Notes under the pieces: model-generated
The model's input: the letters and a program-made list of their open reading frames with translations, nothing else
Database searches by the model: none
Told to the model about the DNA's origin: nothing
In this document: positions 23,425 to 32,655 of the stretch, in pieces
How positions within the stretch are numbered: the first letter of the stretch is position 1
Layout: each line of letters opens with the position of its first letter
Position numbers and translations under genes: made by a program
Assembly (NCBI GenBank): GCA_945878065.1
Contig: CAMDXA010000016.1
Location: 1-46,427 of the forward strand
Source: Bordetella parapertussis
GTDB lineage: Bacteria > Pseudomonadota > Gammaproteobacteria > Burkholderiales > Burkholderiaceae_C
Direction of reading: 5' to 3'
DNA length: 46,427 nucleotides

Positions 23425-24183
23425 ATGAATGAATTAGGCGTTTTGAAACCTTTGCTAACCATGCTGGTGCTGCCGCCCGGTGGCCTGTTGCTGATATTGG
23501 GCTTGGCGTTCGCCTTGGCACGCAAGCACCGGGGCTGGGCCTGGTCACTGGTAGCTACAGCCAGCGTGTTGCTTTGGGTCTTGTCTTGCAACGCCGCTGA
23601 TTATTGGCTGAACCGGTGGTTGTTGCCCAGTTACCCTGTCATTACTGCAACTGACCTTCGGCAGGCCCAGGCCATTGTGGTGCTCGGCGGCGGTGTTAAT
23701 AACTATGCACCTGAATATGGCGAACCGGTGCTCAGCAGCTGGTCCTTGGCCCGTTTGCAATATGCCTTGCATTTGAAGCGGCAAACGGCATTGCCCATAT
23801 TGTTTGCGGGCGGCAAAGGTTGGTCGGCCTCGGCCGAGCAAACCAGCAGCGAAGCAGAGGTGGCCGCTGCGACATCGCACAGAGACACCGGCATCCAGAT
23901 TGAATGGCTGGACAAATCCTCCCGAGATACCAAGGAGAGCGCCTACAAAGCCTTCGAGATATTGGCGCCGCTGGACAAAAAAAGGATTCTTTTGGTGACC
24001 AACGAATGGCACATGGCGCGCAGTGTCAAACAGTTTGAACGTGCCGGTTTCACGGTCATCCCTGCGCCCATGGGTTTTATCCAACCCCCGCAAACACCCT
24101 TGTTTGACTACCTGCCTTCCGCCGGAGGATTGGGGGCCACCCAGCATATATTGAAAGAGTGGTTGGGCTTGCTATTGACCTGA
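23425..24183 (+). CDS. YdcF family protein (DUF218, ElyC-like)
   Basis: The 252-residue protein has two N-terminal membrane spans (LLTMLVLPPGGLLLILGLAF; WSLVATASVLLWVLSC) and then a DUF218 domain: AIVVLGGGVNNYAPEYGEPV, LPILFAGGKG, LDKSSRDTKESAYKAFEIL, RILLVTNEWHMARSVKQFERAG. ElyC/SanA/YdcF proteins act in the envelope, ElyC in maintaining lipid carriers for peptidoglycan. The family residues are all present. It stands alone between msrA (divergent) and the efflux regulator. Confidence 0.88.
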   Translation: MNELGVLKPLLTMLVLPPGGLLLILGLAFALARKHRGWAWSLVATASVLLWVLSCNAADYWLNRWLLPSYPVITATDLRQAQAIVVLGGGVNNYAPEYGEPVLSSWSLARLQYALHLKRQTALPILFAGGKGWSASAEQTSSEAEVAAATSHRDTGIQIEWLDKSSRDTKESAYKAFEILAPLDKKRILLVTNEWHMARSVKQFERAGFTVIPAPMGFIQPPQTPLFDYLPSAGGLGATQHILKEWLGLLLT

Positions 24184-24200
24184 ATTCCAGAGGGGGTTGA

Positions 24201-24243
24201 TTGACTAGCAGTAAGTCGCGGGTTACATTACTAACCAGTCAGT
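24201..24243 (+). promoter_or_regulatory. Promoter and operator of the TetR-efflux operon
   Basis: TTGACT (24201-24206), a 17-bp spacer and TACATT (24224-24229) form a good promoter. ACTAACCAGTCAGT (24230-24243) is an almost perfect inverted repeat (ACTAAC/GTCAGT, one mismatch) covering the start point. AC(T/C)GACTGGT(T/C)AGT-like sites are typical operators of AcrR/TetR repressors, so autorepression and control of the downstream pump are likely. Confidence 0.6.
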
Positions 24244-24250
24244 CATTAAT

Positions 24251-24907
24251 ATGCCAAGCCCTTCCTTATCCCCCTCCCCTGAACTTGCACAGCACAAGCG
24301 CGAACGTCGCAAAGAAGCCCGTCCGCAAGAATTGCTGGACGCGGCATTGAGCCTGTTTGTTGAAAAAGGGTTTGCGGCGACAAGGGTGGAAGAAGTGGCC
24401 TTGCGGGCTGGCGTTTCCAAGGGCACCCTTTTTTTGTATTTCCACTCCAAGGAAGACCTGTTCAAAGCGGTGATTCAACGCAATTTGTCAGACCACTTCC
24501 CCGTATGGAACCAAGAGTTTGATGATTTCAAGGGCAGCACCGCCGAAATGGTCAGCTACGCCATGCAAACTTGGTGGCACAAAATAGGCGACACCACGGC
24601 CAGCGGCATCACCAAGTTGGTCACCAGCGAAGCCAGCAATTTCCCCGAACTGGTGAAGTTTTATGAAACCGAGGTGATGCAACCTGGTCACATTTTGTTC
24701 AAAAAAATTCTGCAGCGCGGCATAGACCTTGGCGAATTCAAATCCATTGACACCGACACCGCTGTTTACAGCTTGGTGTCCGTCATCTTTTTTATCAGTA
24801 TGTGGAAGCATTCTTTGTCTGCATGCGTCGACCACAGTATGTTCAATCCGGAAACATTTCTAAAGTCACATGTTCAGGCCTTGATGCATGGTTGGCTCAA
24901 AACATAA
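24251..24907 (+). CDS. TetR/AcrR family transcriptional regulator
   Basis: The 218-residue protein has a TetR helix-turn-helix at about 20-70: ELLDAALSLFVEKGFAATRV, EEVALRAGVSKGTLFLYFHS, KEDLFKAVI. The C-terminal part is a helical ligand-binding domain with a SxITKLVTSEASNFPELVKFY stretch similar to regulators next to RND pumps. It should repress its own operon and the efflux genes until a substrate binds. The gene is 38 bp before the adaptor gene, in one transcription unit. Confidence 0.92.
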   Translation: MPSPSLSPSPELAQHKRERRKEARPQELLDAALSLFVEKGFAATRVEEVALRAGVSKGTLFLYFHSKEDLFKAVIQRNLSDHFPVWNQEFDDFKGSTAEMVSYAMQTWWHKIGDTTASGITKLVTSEASNFPELVKFYETEVMQPGHILFKKILQRGIDLGEFKSIDTDTAVYSLVSVIFFISMWKHSLSACVDHSMFNPETFLKSHVQALMHGWLKT

Positions 24908-24945
24908 TTCCTCATTCATTTCACAGCACTTCGGAGCTTCTTGAC

Positions 24946-26121
24946 ATGACATTGCGTTCCAAAACTGGCTGGGCCTTATTTGCAGTAGCGCTAGTGGCAG
25001 GTGCCGGTTACTGGCAAATGCGCAACAGCGCCGGCCCCAGCAATGCCGCGCCTGCCCCGTCAGCTTCATCAACTGCCACACCCGCGGCCAGTGAGCAAGT
25101 GGTCGACGTGCCATCGACCAACCTGCTCACATTGGGACTGCAGACCATGGTGTTTACTTTGCCGGTGTCTGGCAATCTCAAAGCATTGAACACTGTCACG
25201 GTCAAAGCGCGTGCTTCTGGCGAATTGCTCAGCTTGCCCGCCCGTGAAGGCGACAGCGTCAAAGCGTCTCAGGTATTGGCAAAAATCGACCCCACCGAAT
25301 ACCAACGCAAATTGCGCCAAGCCGAGCAGCAAGCCGATGCCGCCAAAACCCAAATTGACATTGCACAAAGACAGTACGACAACAACAAAGCTTTGGTGGA
25401 TCAAGGCTTTATTTCCAAAACCGCACTCGAAGCGTCTGAGGCTACCTTGGCGGGTGCAAAGGCCACCTTCAACGCCGCTTTGGCGGGTGCCGATGTGGCA
25501 CGCAAAACGCTGGATGACACCGTGTTGCTGGCACCCATCAGTGGACAAATTTCTGCGCGCCTGGCCCAGCCGGGTGAACGCGTTGGGGTGGACCAAAAAT
25601 TGCTCGATATCGTTGACCTGAGCAGCTTAGAACTTGAAGCCGCCCTCAGTCCGGCCGATTCCATGGACGTGCGCGTAGGCCAAGCCGCCACCCTCACGCT
25701 GGAAGGCCGTGATCAACCAGTCAATGCACAAGTGCAACGCATCAACCCGAATGTTCAATCAGGCAGCCGCAGTGTGCTGGTCTACCTGAAGCTACAAAAC
25801 ACCCAAGGCTTGCGCCAAGGTTTGTACGGCCAAGGCCAACTCGAACTCGGTCGTCAACAGGTGTTGGCCGTTCCCTTGGAATTTGTACGCACCGACAAGC
25901 CTGAACCTTATGTGCAGGTGTTGATCGGGTCACGTGTGAGCCATCCCACGGTCACCCTGGGCAAACGAGGTCGTGTGGGTGCTGACGATTCTGTCTGGGT
26001 AGAAATCAAAGGGGTAGAAGCAGGCGTGCAAGTCTTGTCGTCTCGGGCTGGGGCCATGCGCGAGGGCTTGAATATTCGCTTGGTGACAGGCAATTCACCC
26101 AACCCAACCGCCAAACCCTGA
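24946..26121 (+). CDS. RND efflux periplasmic adaptor (membrane fusion protein)
   Basis: ATG 24946 gives 391 residues starting TLRSKTGWALFAVALVAGAG, an uncleaved anchor or signal. Then come the lipoyl half (VKARASGELLSLPAREGDSV), a long hairpin coiled coil (LRQAEQQADAAKTQIDIAQR, about 125-200) and the beta-barrel with APISGQISARLAQPGERVG. There is no lipobox Cys. It links the inner-membrane RND pump to the TolC-type channel. Upstream in-frame codons to 24802 overlap the TetR gene and are not part of the protein. The pump gene follows after 3 bp. Confidence 0.92.
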   Translation: MTLRSKTGWALFAVALVAGAGYWQMRNSAGPSNAAPAPSASSTATPAASEQVVDVPSTNLLTLGLQTMVFTLPVSGNLKALNTVTVKARASGELLSLPAREGDSVKASQVLAKIDPTEYQRKLRQAEQQADAAKTQIDIAQRQYDNNKALVDQGFISKTALEASEATLAGAKATFNAALAGADVARKTLDDTVLLAPISGQISARLAQPGERVGVDQKLLDIVDLSSLELEAALSPADSMDVRVGQAATLTLEGRDQPVNAQVQRINPNVQSGSRSVLVYLKLQNTQGLRQGLYGQGQLELGRQQVLAVPLEFVRTDKPEPYVQVLIGSRVSHPTVTLGKRGRVGADDSVWVEIKGVEAGVQVLSSRAGAMREGLNIRLVTGNSPNPTAKP

Positions 26122-26124
26122 TTT

Positions 26125-29100
26125 ATGTGGTTCACCCAAGTCAGTCTGCGCAACCCCGTGTTCGCCACCATGGTCATGTTGGCCTTGGTGGTGTTGGGCT
26201 TGTTTTCATTTCAACGGCTCAAGATCGACCAGTTTCCAAATATCGATTTGCCGGTGGTGGTGGTCACCACAGAATACCCCGGCGCATCACCCGAAATCAT
26301 TGAAAGTGAAGTCAGTAAAAAAATCGAGGAAGCGGTCAATTCCACGGCGGGTATCAGCGCGCTTACATCGCGCAGTTACGAGGGTATGTCGATCGTCATT
26401 GTCGAATTTGAACTGACCGTCAACGGTCGCAAAGCCGCCGATGATGTGCGCGAAAAAGTCTCGAATGTCCACCCTTTTTTGCGCCCCGAAGTCAAAGAGT
26501 CACGCATCCTGCGGTTTGATCCGGCAAGCCGACCGATTTGGTCATTGGCGGTGGTGACTGACAAAGCGTCGCTGCCTGCGGGCGTCAAACCCTTGAGCCA
26601 AGTCGAGATGACGAACTGGGCCGACCAAGTGCTGAAAAAGCGTTTGGAAAATGTACGCGGTGTGGGCTCTGTGGTTTTAGTGGGCGGCACCAAGCGTGAG
26701 ATCAATCTCTACCTCAATCCGCAAGCGATGGAGTCTTTGGGCATCACCGCGCAACAGGTGGTGGAAGCGGTCAGCAACGAAAACCAAGATTTGCCGGTTG
26801 GGTCCATCCGCTCATTGCAACAAGACCGCGTGGTGCAAGTACAAGGAAGAATGCAAAGACCGGAAGATTTCGGCAACATCATCGTGGCGCGCAAAGGTGG
26901 CAGCATCGTGCGACTGTCGCAAGTGGCTCGGGTGAACGACGGCGCACAAGAGTTAGAAAACTTGGCGCTTTATAACGGCGAGCGCACGCTGCTGTTGTCG
27001 GTGCAAAAGTCGCAGGATGAAAACACCATCGACGTGGTCGACGGTTTGGCACGCACGGTAGCGGATATGGCGTCCCAATTGCCGCCCGGCGTGAAATTGC
27101 AAAACATTTACGACGGGTCAAGGCAAATCCGTGTGGGTGTGAACAATGTGCGAAAAACCTTGATCGAAGGTTCATTGCTCACCGTCTTGATCGTATTTTT
27201 ATTTCTCAATTCTTGGCGCTCGACCATCATCACAGGCCTTACCTTGCCCATTGCCATCATCGGCACATTCTTGTTCATGGCCATGTTTGGCTTCACCATC
27301 AACATGATCACTTTGATGGCGCTGTCCTTGTGCATTGGTTTGTTGATCGATGATGCGATCGTGGTGCGAGAAAACATTGTTCGCCATGTACAAATGGGCA
27401 AAACTGCTTTCAATGCATCCATGGAAGGCACCAAAGAAATCGGTCTGGCGGTGCTGGCCACCACGTTTTCTATCGTGGCCGTGTTTTTGCCTATCGGGTT
27501 CATGCAGGGCATCATTGGCAAGTTTTTTCACGAGTTTGGTCTGACCATCGTGGTGGCTGTACTGATTTCCATGTTTGTCAGTTTCACCCTAGACCCCATG
27601 CTTTCCAGTGTCTGGCATGACCCCAGTATTCACCGCAACGGCCAACACCACAAAAAACGCAGTTGGTATGACATGAGCTTGGGACGGGTCACCCAATGGT
27701 TTGAAGATGCCACCGAAGGGCTGGGACGCGCCTACCAGCGCATGCTTGGCATTGCACTACGGCACCGGTTTGTCACGGTGCTGGTGGCGCTGGGTATTTT
27801 TATCACCAGTATTTTCATGGTTCGTTTTCTGGGCACAGAATTTGTTCCCAAGGCCGATTACTCCGAAGCCAGTGTCACGTTTTATGTACCTGTCGGTTCT
27901 TCGTTGCAAGTTACCGAAGCCAAAGCGCGCGAGGTCGAGAGCATGCTGCGCAGCTTCCCCGAAGTTCGCTACACACTCAGCACGATCAACACGGGTAACG
28001 CCAACGGGAAAATTTATGCCAATGTTTATTTCCGTTTGGTTGATCGACAACTGCGCACACTCAATATTATTGAGTTCACACCCATCATTCGTGAACGTTT
28101 GAGAAAAATGGGCGGATTGACCGTCACCCATGTGGGCTTGCTTGATTCTGTCGGTGGCAGCAAGCAAATTGAGTTTTACTTGCTCGGCCCGGACCAAGCA
28201 GAGCTTGAGCGCATTGCCGCCGTGGTCACCGCCCGCTTGCAAAACATCAAAGGCTTGGTGGATATCGAATCCAGCGTCAAACCCAACAAACCCACGGTGG
28301 ACATCACCGTCAAACGCGAGGCCGCTGCCGATTTCGGCCTCGGTGTGGGCAGCATTGCCAATCAACTGCGCACGCTGGTGGCCGGACAAAACGTCGGGGT
28401 TTGGCGCGCCGACAACGACCAGACCTACGATGTTCTGGTGAGGCTTGATCCCACCCAGCGCACCTATCTCCATGACTTGGAGCGCTTGCCGTTCAACATT
28501 GGCCAAAACTCCGATGACAGCAGCCGCATCGTGCGCCTGAACCAAGTGGCACAGGTGAGTGAAAGCATTGGACCCAACCAAGTCAACCGGCGCGAACTCT
28601 CGCGCGAAGTGGCTTTCAGCGGTAACACCTATGGCCGCGCCACCGGCGAGGTGTCCCAAGACATACAAACCATGATGGTGGGCATTGCACTGCCTGACGG
28701 TTACCGCTATCAGTTTGGCGGCGCCACCAAAAACATGAAGGAATCTTTTCAATACGCCGTCGTGGCATTGGCCATGGGCGTGATCTTCATCTACATGATT
28801 TTGGCCAGTCAGTTCAAAAGCTTTTTGCAACCCTTGGCCTTGATGACTTCTTTGCCGCTGACACTGATCGGGGTGGTGGGTGCATTGATGGTGTTTCGGT
28901 CCACGCTGTCCATGTTCTCGGTGATCGGCGTGATCATGTTGATGGGTCTGGTCACCAAAAACGCGATTTTGTTGCTGGACTTTGCTATTCGTGCACGCGA
29001 AGGCCTGGACCGTGGAGACGGCACACATGAGGCACCGCTTGGCAGAACCGAGGCTTTGTTGCTGGCGGCCCAGGTGCGACTTCGCCCGATTTTGATGACC

Positions 29101-29325
29101 ACCTTAGCCATGGTGTTTGGCATGATTCCCTTGGCCTTTTCTGTGTCTGAAGGGTCTGAGCAGCGCGCGCCTTTGGGTCAGGCGGTCATAGGTGGCGTCA
29201 TCACCTCGTCCATCCTGACACTGGTGGTCGTGCCTGTGGTCTACTGCTATATCGACGATCTGAGCCAATGGTTGAAAAAGCTGTGGCACGGCAAATCAAG
29301 CCCTGCGACACGCCCCGCTGGCTAG
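26125..29325 (+). CDS. RND efflux transporter permease (HAE1/AcrB family)
   Basis: The 1066-residue pump has the full RND build: TM1 near the N-terminus, a large periplasmic loop, TM2-TM6, a second large loop and TM8-TM12. Proton-relay aspartates are in TM4 (LCIGLLIDDAIVVRENIVRH). FPNIDLPVVVVTTEYPGASPEIIE is typical of the family's N-terminal porter domain. It exports drugs or other toxic compounds using proton force. The sequence lies closer to the environmental MdtB/CzcA-like HAE1 group than to AcrB itself, so substrates are unknown. The last about 30 residues are hydrophilic. Confidence 0.94.
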   Translation: MWFTQVSLRNPVFATMVMLALVVLGLFSFQRLKIDQFPNIDLPVVVVTTEYPGASPEIIESEVSKKIEEAVNSTAGISALTSRSYEGMSIVIVEFELTVNGRKAADDVREKVSNVHPFLRPEVKESRILRFDPASRPIWSLAVVTDKASLPAGVKPLSQVEMTNWADQVLKKRLENVRGVGSVVLVGGTKREINLYLNPQAMESLGITAQQVVEAVSNENQDLPVGSIRSLQQDRVVQVQGRMQRPEDFGNIIVARKGGSIVRLSQVARVNDGAQELENLALYNGERTLLLSVQKSQDENTIDVVDGLARTVADMASQLPPGVKLQNIYDGSRQIRVGVNNVRKTLIEGSLLTVLIVFLFLNSWRSTIITGLTLPIAIIGTFLFMAMFGFTINMITLMALSLCIGLLIDDAIVVRENIVRHVQMGKTAFNASMEGTKEIGLAVLATTFSIVAVFLPIGFMQGIIGKFFHEFGLTIVVAVLISMFVSFTLDPMLSSVWHDPSIHRNGQHHKKRSWYDMSLGRVTQWFEDATEGLGRAYQRMLGIALRHRFVTVLVALGIFITSIFMVRFLGTEFVPKADYSEASVTFYVPVGSSLQVTEAKAREVESMLRSFPEVRYTLSTINTGNANGKIYANVYFRLVDRQLRTLNIIEFTPIIRERLRKMGGLTVTHVGLLDSVGGSKQIEFYLLGPDQAELERIAAVVTARLQNIKGLVDIESSVKPNKPTVDITVKREAAADFGLGVGSIANQLRTLVAGQNVGVWRADNDQTYDVLVRLDPTQRTYLHDLERLPFNIGQNSDDSSRIVRLNQVAQVSESIGPNQVNRRELSREVAFSGNTYGRATGEVSQDIQTMMVGIALPDGYRYQFGGATKNMKESFQYAVVALAMGVIFIYMILASQFKSFLQPLALMTSLPLTLIGVVGALMVFRSTLSMFSVIGVIMLMGLVTKNAILLLDFAIRAREGLDRGDGTHEAPLGRTEALLLAAQVRLRPILMTTLAMVFGMIPLAFSVSEGSEQRAPLGQAVIGGVITSSILTLVVVPVVYCYIDDLSQWLKKLWHGKSSPATRPAG

Positions 29326-29354
29326 AATGGCTTTTTATGAATTTTTTCGCTGAC

Positions 29355-30008
29355 ATGAACACGGAAATCGCCCGCTTCAACATGGTTGAACAGCAAATCC
29401 GCACCTGGCAGGTGCTGGACAAGAACGTTCTCTCACTGCTGTCCCAACTAGAACGCCAATGGTTTGTTCCAAGCGCCTTCCATGGGCTGGCTTACAGCGA
29501 CACAGAAATTCCCCTCGGTCATGGAGAACACATGTTGCCACCGCGTGTGGATGCCAGACTGTTGCAAGACTTGGGCTTGCAGCCGCATGAGCAGGTGCTG
29601 GAAATCGGGACGGGATCGGGTTATCTGACCGCCTTGCTGGCCCAGTCATGCGCGCATGTGACCAGTTTGGAATGCCATGGTGAGTTGCTCGCGCAAGCAC
29701 AGAAAAATTTGCAACGCGCTGACATCCACAACGTCCGTTTGTTGCAAAACCAAGGCGTGCCTGCGCAATTGCCTCACGCCTCTTTTGATGCCGTGGTGCT
29801 GGGCGGTTCGGTGGCCAGGGTGCCTGATGAACTGCTCAAACTCCTCAAACCTGCTGGCCGACTGCTGGCCGTGGTGGGCGAAGAACCCATCATGCAAACC
29901 ACCTTGGTGCAGCGCCAAGCGGATGGTACCGGCCACAGCCGCGTGTTGTGGGATGTGGTGATTCCCCGCTTGCACGGCTTCGCCGAAAGCGCCGTTTTTC
30001 AATTCTGA
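29355..30008 (+). CDS. pcm: Protein-L-isoaspartate O-methyltransferase family (Pcm)
   Basis: I choose ATG 29355 (MNTEIARFNMVEQQIRTWQV), the usual start in betaproteobacteria, giving 217 residues; ATG 29337 adds six. The methyltransferase fold shows LPPRVDARLLQDLGLQPHEQ, the SAM motif VLEIGTGSGYLTALLAQ and FDAVVLGGSVARVPDELL. True Pcm has a Ser/Thr-rich catalytic loop that is only loosely kept here, so repair activity is not certain. It lies between the pump and the TolC-type gene, as pcm-tolC order is usual in Burkholderiales; the RND genes seem to have been placed in front of it. Confidence 0.85.
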   Translation: MNTEIARFNMVEQQIRTWQVLDKNVLSLLSQLERQWFVPSAFHGLAYSDTEIPLGHGEHMLPPRVDARLLQDLGLQPHEQVLEIGTGSGYLTALLAQSCAHVTSLECHGELLAQAQKNLQRADIHNVRLLQNQGVPAQLPHASFDAVVLGGSVARVPDELLKLLKPAGRLLAVVGEEPIMQTTLVQRQADGTGHSRVLWDVVIPRLHGFAESAVFQF

Positions 30009-30036
30009 CAAAAAGTTGTTTCATAAAAGGAAGACC

Positions 30037-31380
30037 ATGAACTTGTTTCGCACCCTGCCCCTGATAGCTGCCATGTCGTTGGCCTTCACAGGTGCTGCCC
30101 GCGGCCAAAGCCTGGTCGAGCTCTACGACATTGCCAAAGGCTATGACGCCAGTTTCAAATCGGTACAAATCCAAGCGCAAGCCACCCGGTTGAAAGTGGA
30201 CCAAGCACAGGCCAAACTTGGCCCTACCGCTGCATTGAGCGCCAGCGCCAATGTCAACAATGGCGGAGCTTTGTCGCCCACGCCTGACAGCGCGCTATAC
30301 CCAAGATCTCGTAACTACAGTGCGCAAACCGGTACGGTCAGTGCCTCACAGCCTCTTTTCCGGCCCGGCGACAAAGCCGAAGTGTCACAGGCCAATTTGC
30401 AACTCCAAGTTGCCGATGCCCAATTGCAAGCCGCTGAGCAAGACCTGATGGTTCGTTTGAGCCAAGCCTATTTCGATGTGCTTGCCAGCCAGGACAACCT
30501 GACATTTATCCAAGCGCAAATGAAAGCAGTGTCAGAGCAACTGGCCTTTGCCAAGCGCAACTTTGAAGTCGGCACAGCCACCATCACAGACACCCGAGAA
30601 GCACAAGCCAGTTACGACCTGGCCATGGCACAGGAAATCAGCGCCCAAAATGATTTGCGGGTCAAGAAGATGGCGCTTGACCAACTGGTGGGCAAGTCCA
30701 ACATCGATCCCAAATCGGTGTCCTTGACGGCGGTGCCCAAAGGTCCAGTGCCTGAAAGTGTCGAGGAATGGGTGACGCTGAGTGAGCAAAACAATCCCAG
30801 CATCAAACAGTACCGCATCAGCAGCGATGTGGCCAAACTCGAAACAGACAGAGCGCAAGCTTCGCTAAAACCTACTGTAGATTTACAACTCAGCTACAGC
30901 GTGACAAACAACACCAACGGCACCATCAGTTCAAGCATTGATTCGCGTTACGGTGTTGCCACCGGTGCCGTGGTGATGAGTTATCCGCTGTTCAACGGAA
31001 ACGCCTTCAGCAACCGCGTCAGAGAAACCATGGCGCTGACCCAAAAAGCCGAATCTGATGTCGACGCCATCATGCGAACCGTGGGACAAAACACGCGCAG
31101 TGCGTTTTACGGGGTGGTGTCTGGCGTGAGCCAAGTCAAAGCATTACAAGCTGCAGAAGATTCCAGCCAAGTGGCATTGGACGCCAACAAATTGGGCTAC
31201 AGCGTGGGCGTGCGTATCAACATCAATGTGCTGGACTCGCAAAGCAAGTTGTTTGACACCAAGGCCAAATTGGCCAAAGCACGTTATGACGTGCTCATGG
31301 GCCATTTGAAATTGCGTCAACTCAGCGGTGTTTTACAACTAGAAGACTTGCAAAACATCAACAACTTGCTGGTTCCCTGA
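30037..31380 (+). CDS. tolC: TolC family outer membrane channel protein
   Basis: From ATG 30037 (AAAGGAAG 6 nt upstream) the product has 447 residues with a signal peptide MNLFRTLPLIAAMSLAFTGA cut near ARG/QS. Two outer-membrane efflux repeats follow, each with long helices (VSQANLQLQVADAQLQAAEQ; LAKARYDVLMGHLKLRQLSG) and short beta strands. It supplies the outer-membrane duct for the RND pump and probably for other exporters. The ATG at 30016 is less likely as it lies before the ribosome site. The gene converges with waaA across 6 bp. Confidence 0.92.
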   Translation: MNLFRTLPLIAAMSLAFTGAARGQSLVELYDIAKGYDASFKSVQIQAQATRLKVDQAQAKLGPTAALSASANVNNGGALSPTPDSALYPRSRNYSAQTGTVSASQPLFRPGDKAEVSQANLQLQVADAQLQAAEQDLMVRLSQAYFDVLASQDNLTFIQAQMKAVSEQLAFAKRNFEVGTATITDTREAQASYDLAMAQEISAQNDLRVKKMALDQLVGKSNIDPKSVSLTAVPKGPVPESVEEWVTLSEQNNPSIKQYRISSDVAKLETDRAQASLKPTVDLQLSYSVTNNTNGTISSSIDSRYGVATGAVVMSYPLFNGNAFSNRVRETMALTQKAESDVDAIMRTVGQNTRSAFYGVVSGVSQVKALQAAEDSSQVALDANKLGYSVGVRININVLDSQSKLFDTKAKLAKARYDVLMGHLKLRQLSGVLQLEDLQNINNLLVP

Positions 31381-31386
31381 GCGTCT

Positions 31387-32655
31387 TTAAATCAAGGCTT
31401 GCATCAATTGCAGGCAACGCGCAACCGCGCCTTGGTGACGTGCCGCGAACTCGGTGGCCAAGGCTGACTTTTGCTGACAGGCTTCAGGGTCCATGGCGAG
31501 TTGGTAAGCCGTGTTGACAGCTTGGGCCATGTCTTGAACCCGCACCGCTGCCACGTCTTGTAGGGCCAGTTGCGCGGCCTGCGCAAAATTGAATGTGTGC
31601 GGCCCCATGACCACGGGACAGGCGCAGGCACAAGCCTCAATCAAGTTTTGTCCGCCCAAGGGTTCAAAGCTGCCACCCAATAGACATACACTGGCGGCGC
31701 CAAAATAAAACGGCATTTCCCCCATGCTGTCGCCCAGTACCACTTGCGTGTCACCACGCCATTGGTTGAAATCTGGCGCACCGCTCCAGTCACTGCGCTT
31801 TTGCAAAGAAAAGCCTTTGGCATTCACCAATGCAGTCACCTGCTCGAAACGCTGCGGATGCCGCGGCACCAACCACCATTGCACATCTTGCAAATAGGCG
31901 GGCTGCTGGGCCAGCAATTCCAACAATGCAGCTTCCTCCCCCTCACGAGAAATCGCCAGCAACACCACCGGTCTGGCCATGGCTTTGCGCCAGGCCAAAC
32001 CTTGTTGCAATGGTTGACTATCAGGAACCGCATCAAATTTGAGGTTACCCATGACCGATTGCACGGTGATACCCAATGCCTGAAAACGTTTGGCGTCTTG
32101 CTCGGATTGCGCCCAGATGGCGTGCAATTTGTTGAATGCCGGTCGCGCCAGCGCCGACCATTGCATCGACCGGCGCAAAGATTTGGCACTGAGTCGGGCA
32201 TTGAGAAGCACCATGGGCACGCCATGCCTGCAAGCTTGATCGACCATCACCGGCCACACTTCGGTGTCTACCAAAAAACCGGTGCGTGGTTGAAAATGCC
32301 GCAAAAACCTAGCCACCATCTCTGGCGTGTCCCAAGGCTGCCAGACTTGCACGTCCCCTTCTTGCAACAAACTCAAGCCCTGTTCTCGACCGGTAGCCGT
32401 GCCGTGCGTGAACACAAACTTCACCCCTGGATGTGCTTTGCGTATGGCGACAACCAGTGTTTGAATAGCGCGGGTTTCACCCAAAGAAACCGCGTGGATC
32501 CAAACGCTACCTGCGATGGCTGGCAGGGTGTAGTAACCGAGGCGCTCGGACACAGACACTCCGTAAAGCGGTTCTTTGCGTGAACGCACATAGAGCTTGA
32601 GCAAAAGCACAGGCGTTAACAAGCGCGTCAGCAAGCCATAGAAAAACAGCATCAT
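31387..32655 (-). CDS. waaA: 3-deoxy-D-manno-octulosonic acid (Kdo) transferase
   Basis: The 422-residue protein matches WaaA/KdtA: an N-terminal membrane anchor (MLFFYGLLTRLLTPVLLLKL), the catalytic Glu in WIHAVSLGETRA, FVDTEVWPVMVDQACRHGVP, LLNARLSAKSLRRS and LGDSMGEMPFYFGAASVCLL. It adds Kdo from CMP-Kdo to lipid A precursor at the inner face of the membrane. Its start overlaps waaC by 4 bp, forming an operon with waaC and the phosphomannomutase gene. Confidence 0.95.
   Translation of the reverse strand: MMLFFYGLLTRLLTPVLLLKLYVRSRKEPLYGVSVSERLGYYTLPAIAGSVWIHAVSLGETRAIQTLVVAIRKAHPGVKFVFTHGTATGREQGLSLLQEGDVQVWQPWDTPEMVARFLRHFQPRTGFLVDTEVWPVMVDQACRHGVPMVLLNARLSAKSLRRSMQWSALARPAFNKLHAIWAQSEQDAKRFQALGITVQSVMGNLKFDAVPDSQPLQQGLAWRKAMARPVVLLAISREGEEAALLELLAQQPAYLQDVQWWLVPRHPQRFEQVTALVNAKGFSLQKRSDWSGAPDFNQWRGDTQVVLGDSMGEMPFYFGAASVCLLGGSFEPLGGQNLIEACACACPVVMGPHTFNFAQAAQLALQDVAAVRVQDMAQAVNTAYQLAMDPEACQQKSALATEFAARHQGAVARCLQLMQALI

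Noticed and set aside
27757..29028. 423-codon open frame on the - strand within the RND pump gene
   Set aside because: It is antisense to the well-conserved pump gene; rich in His and Gln as expected from the reverse reading of GC-biased codons, with no domain.
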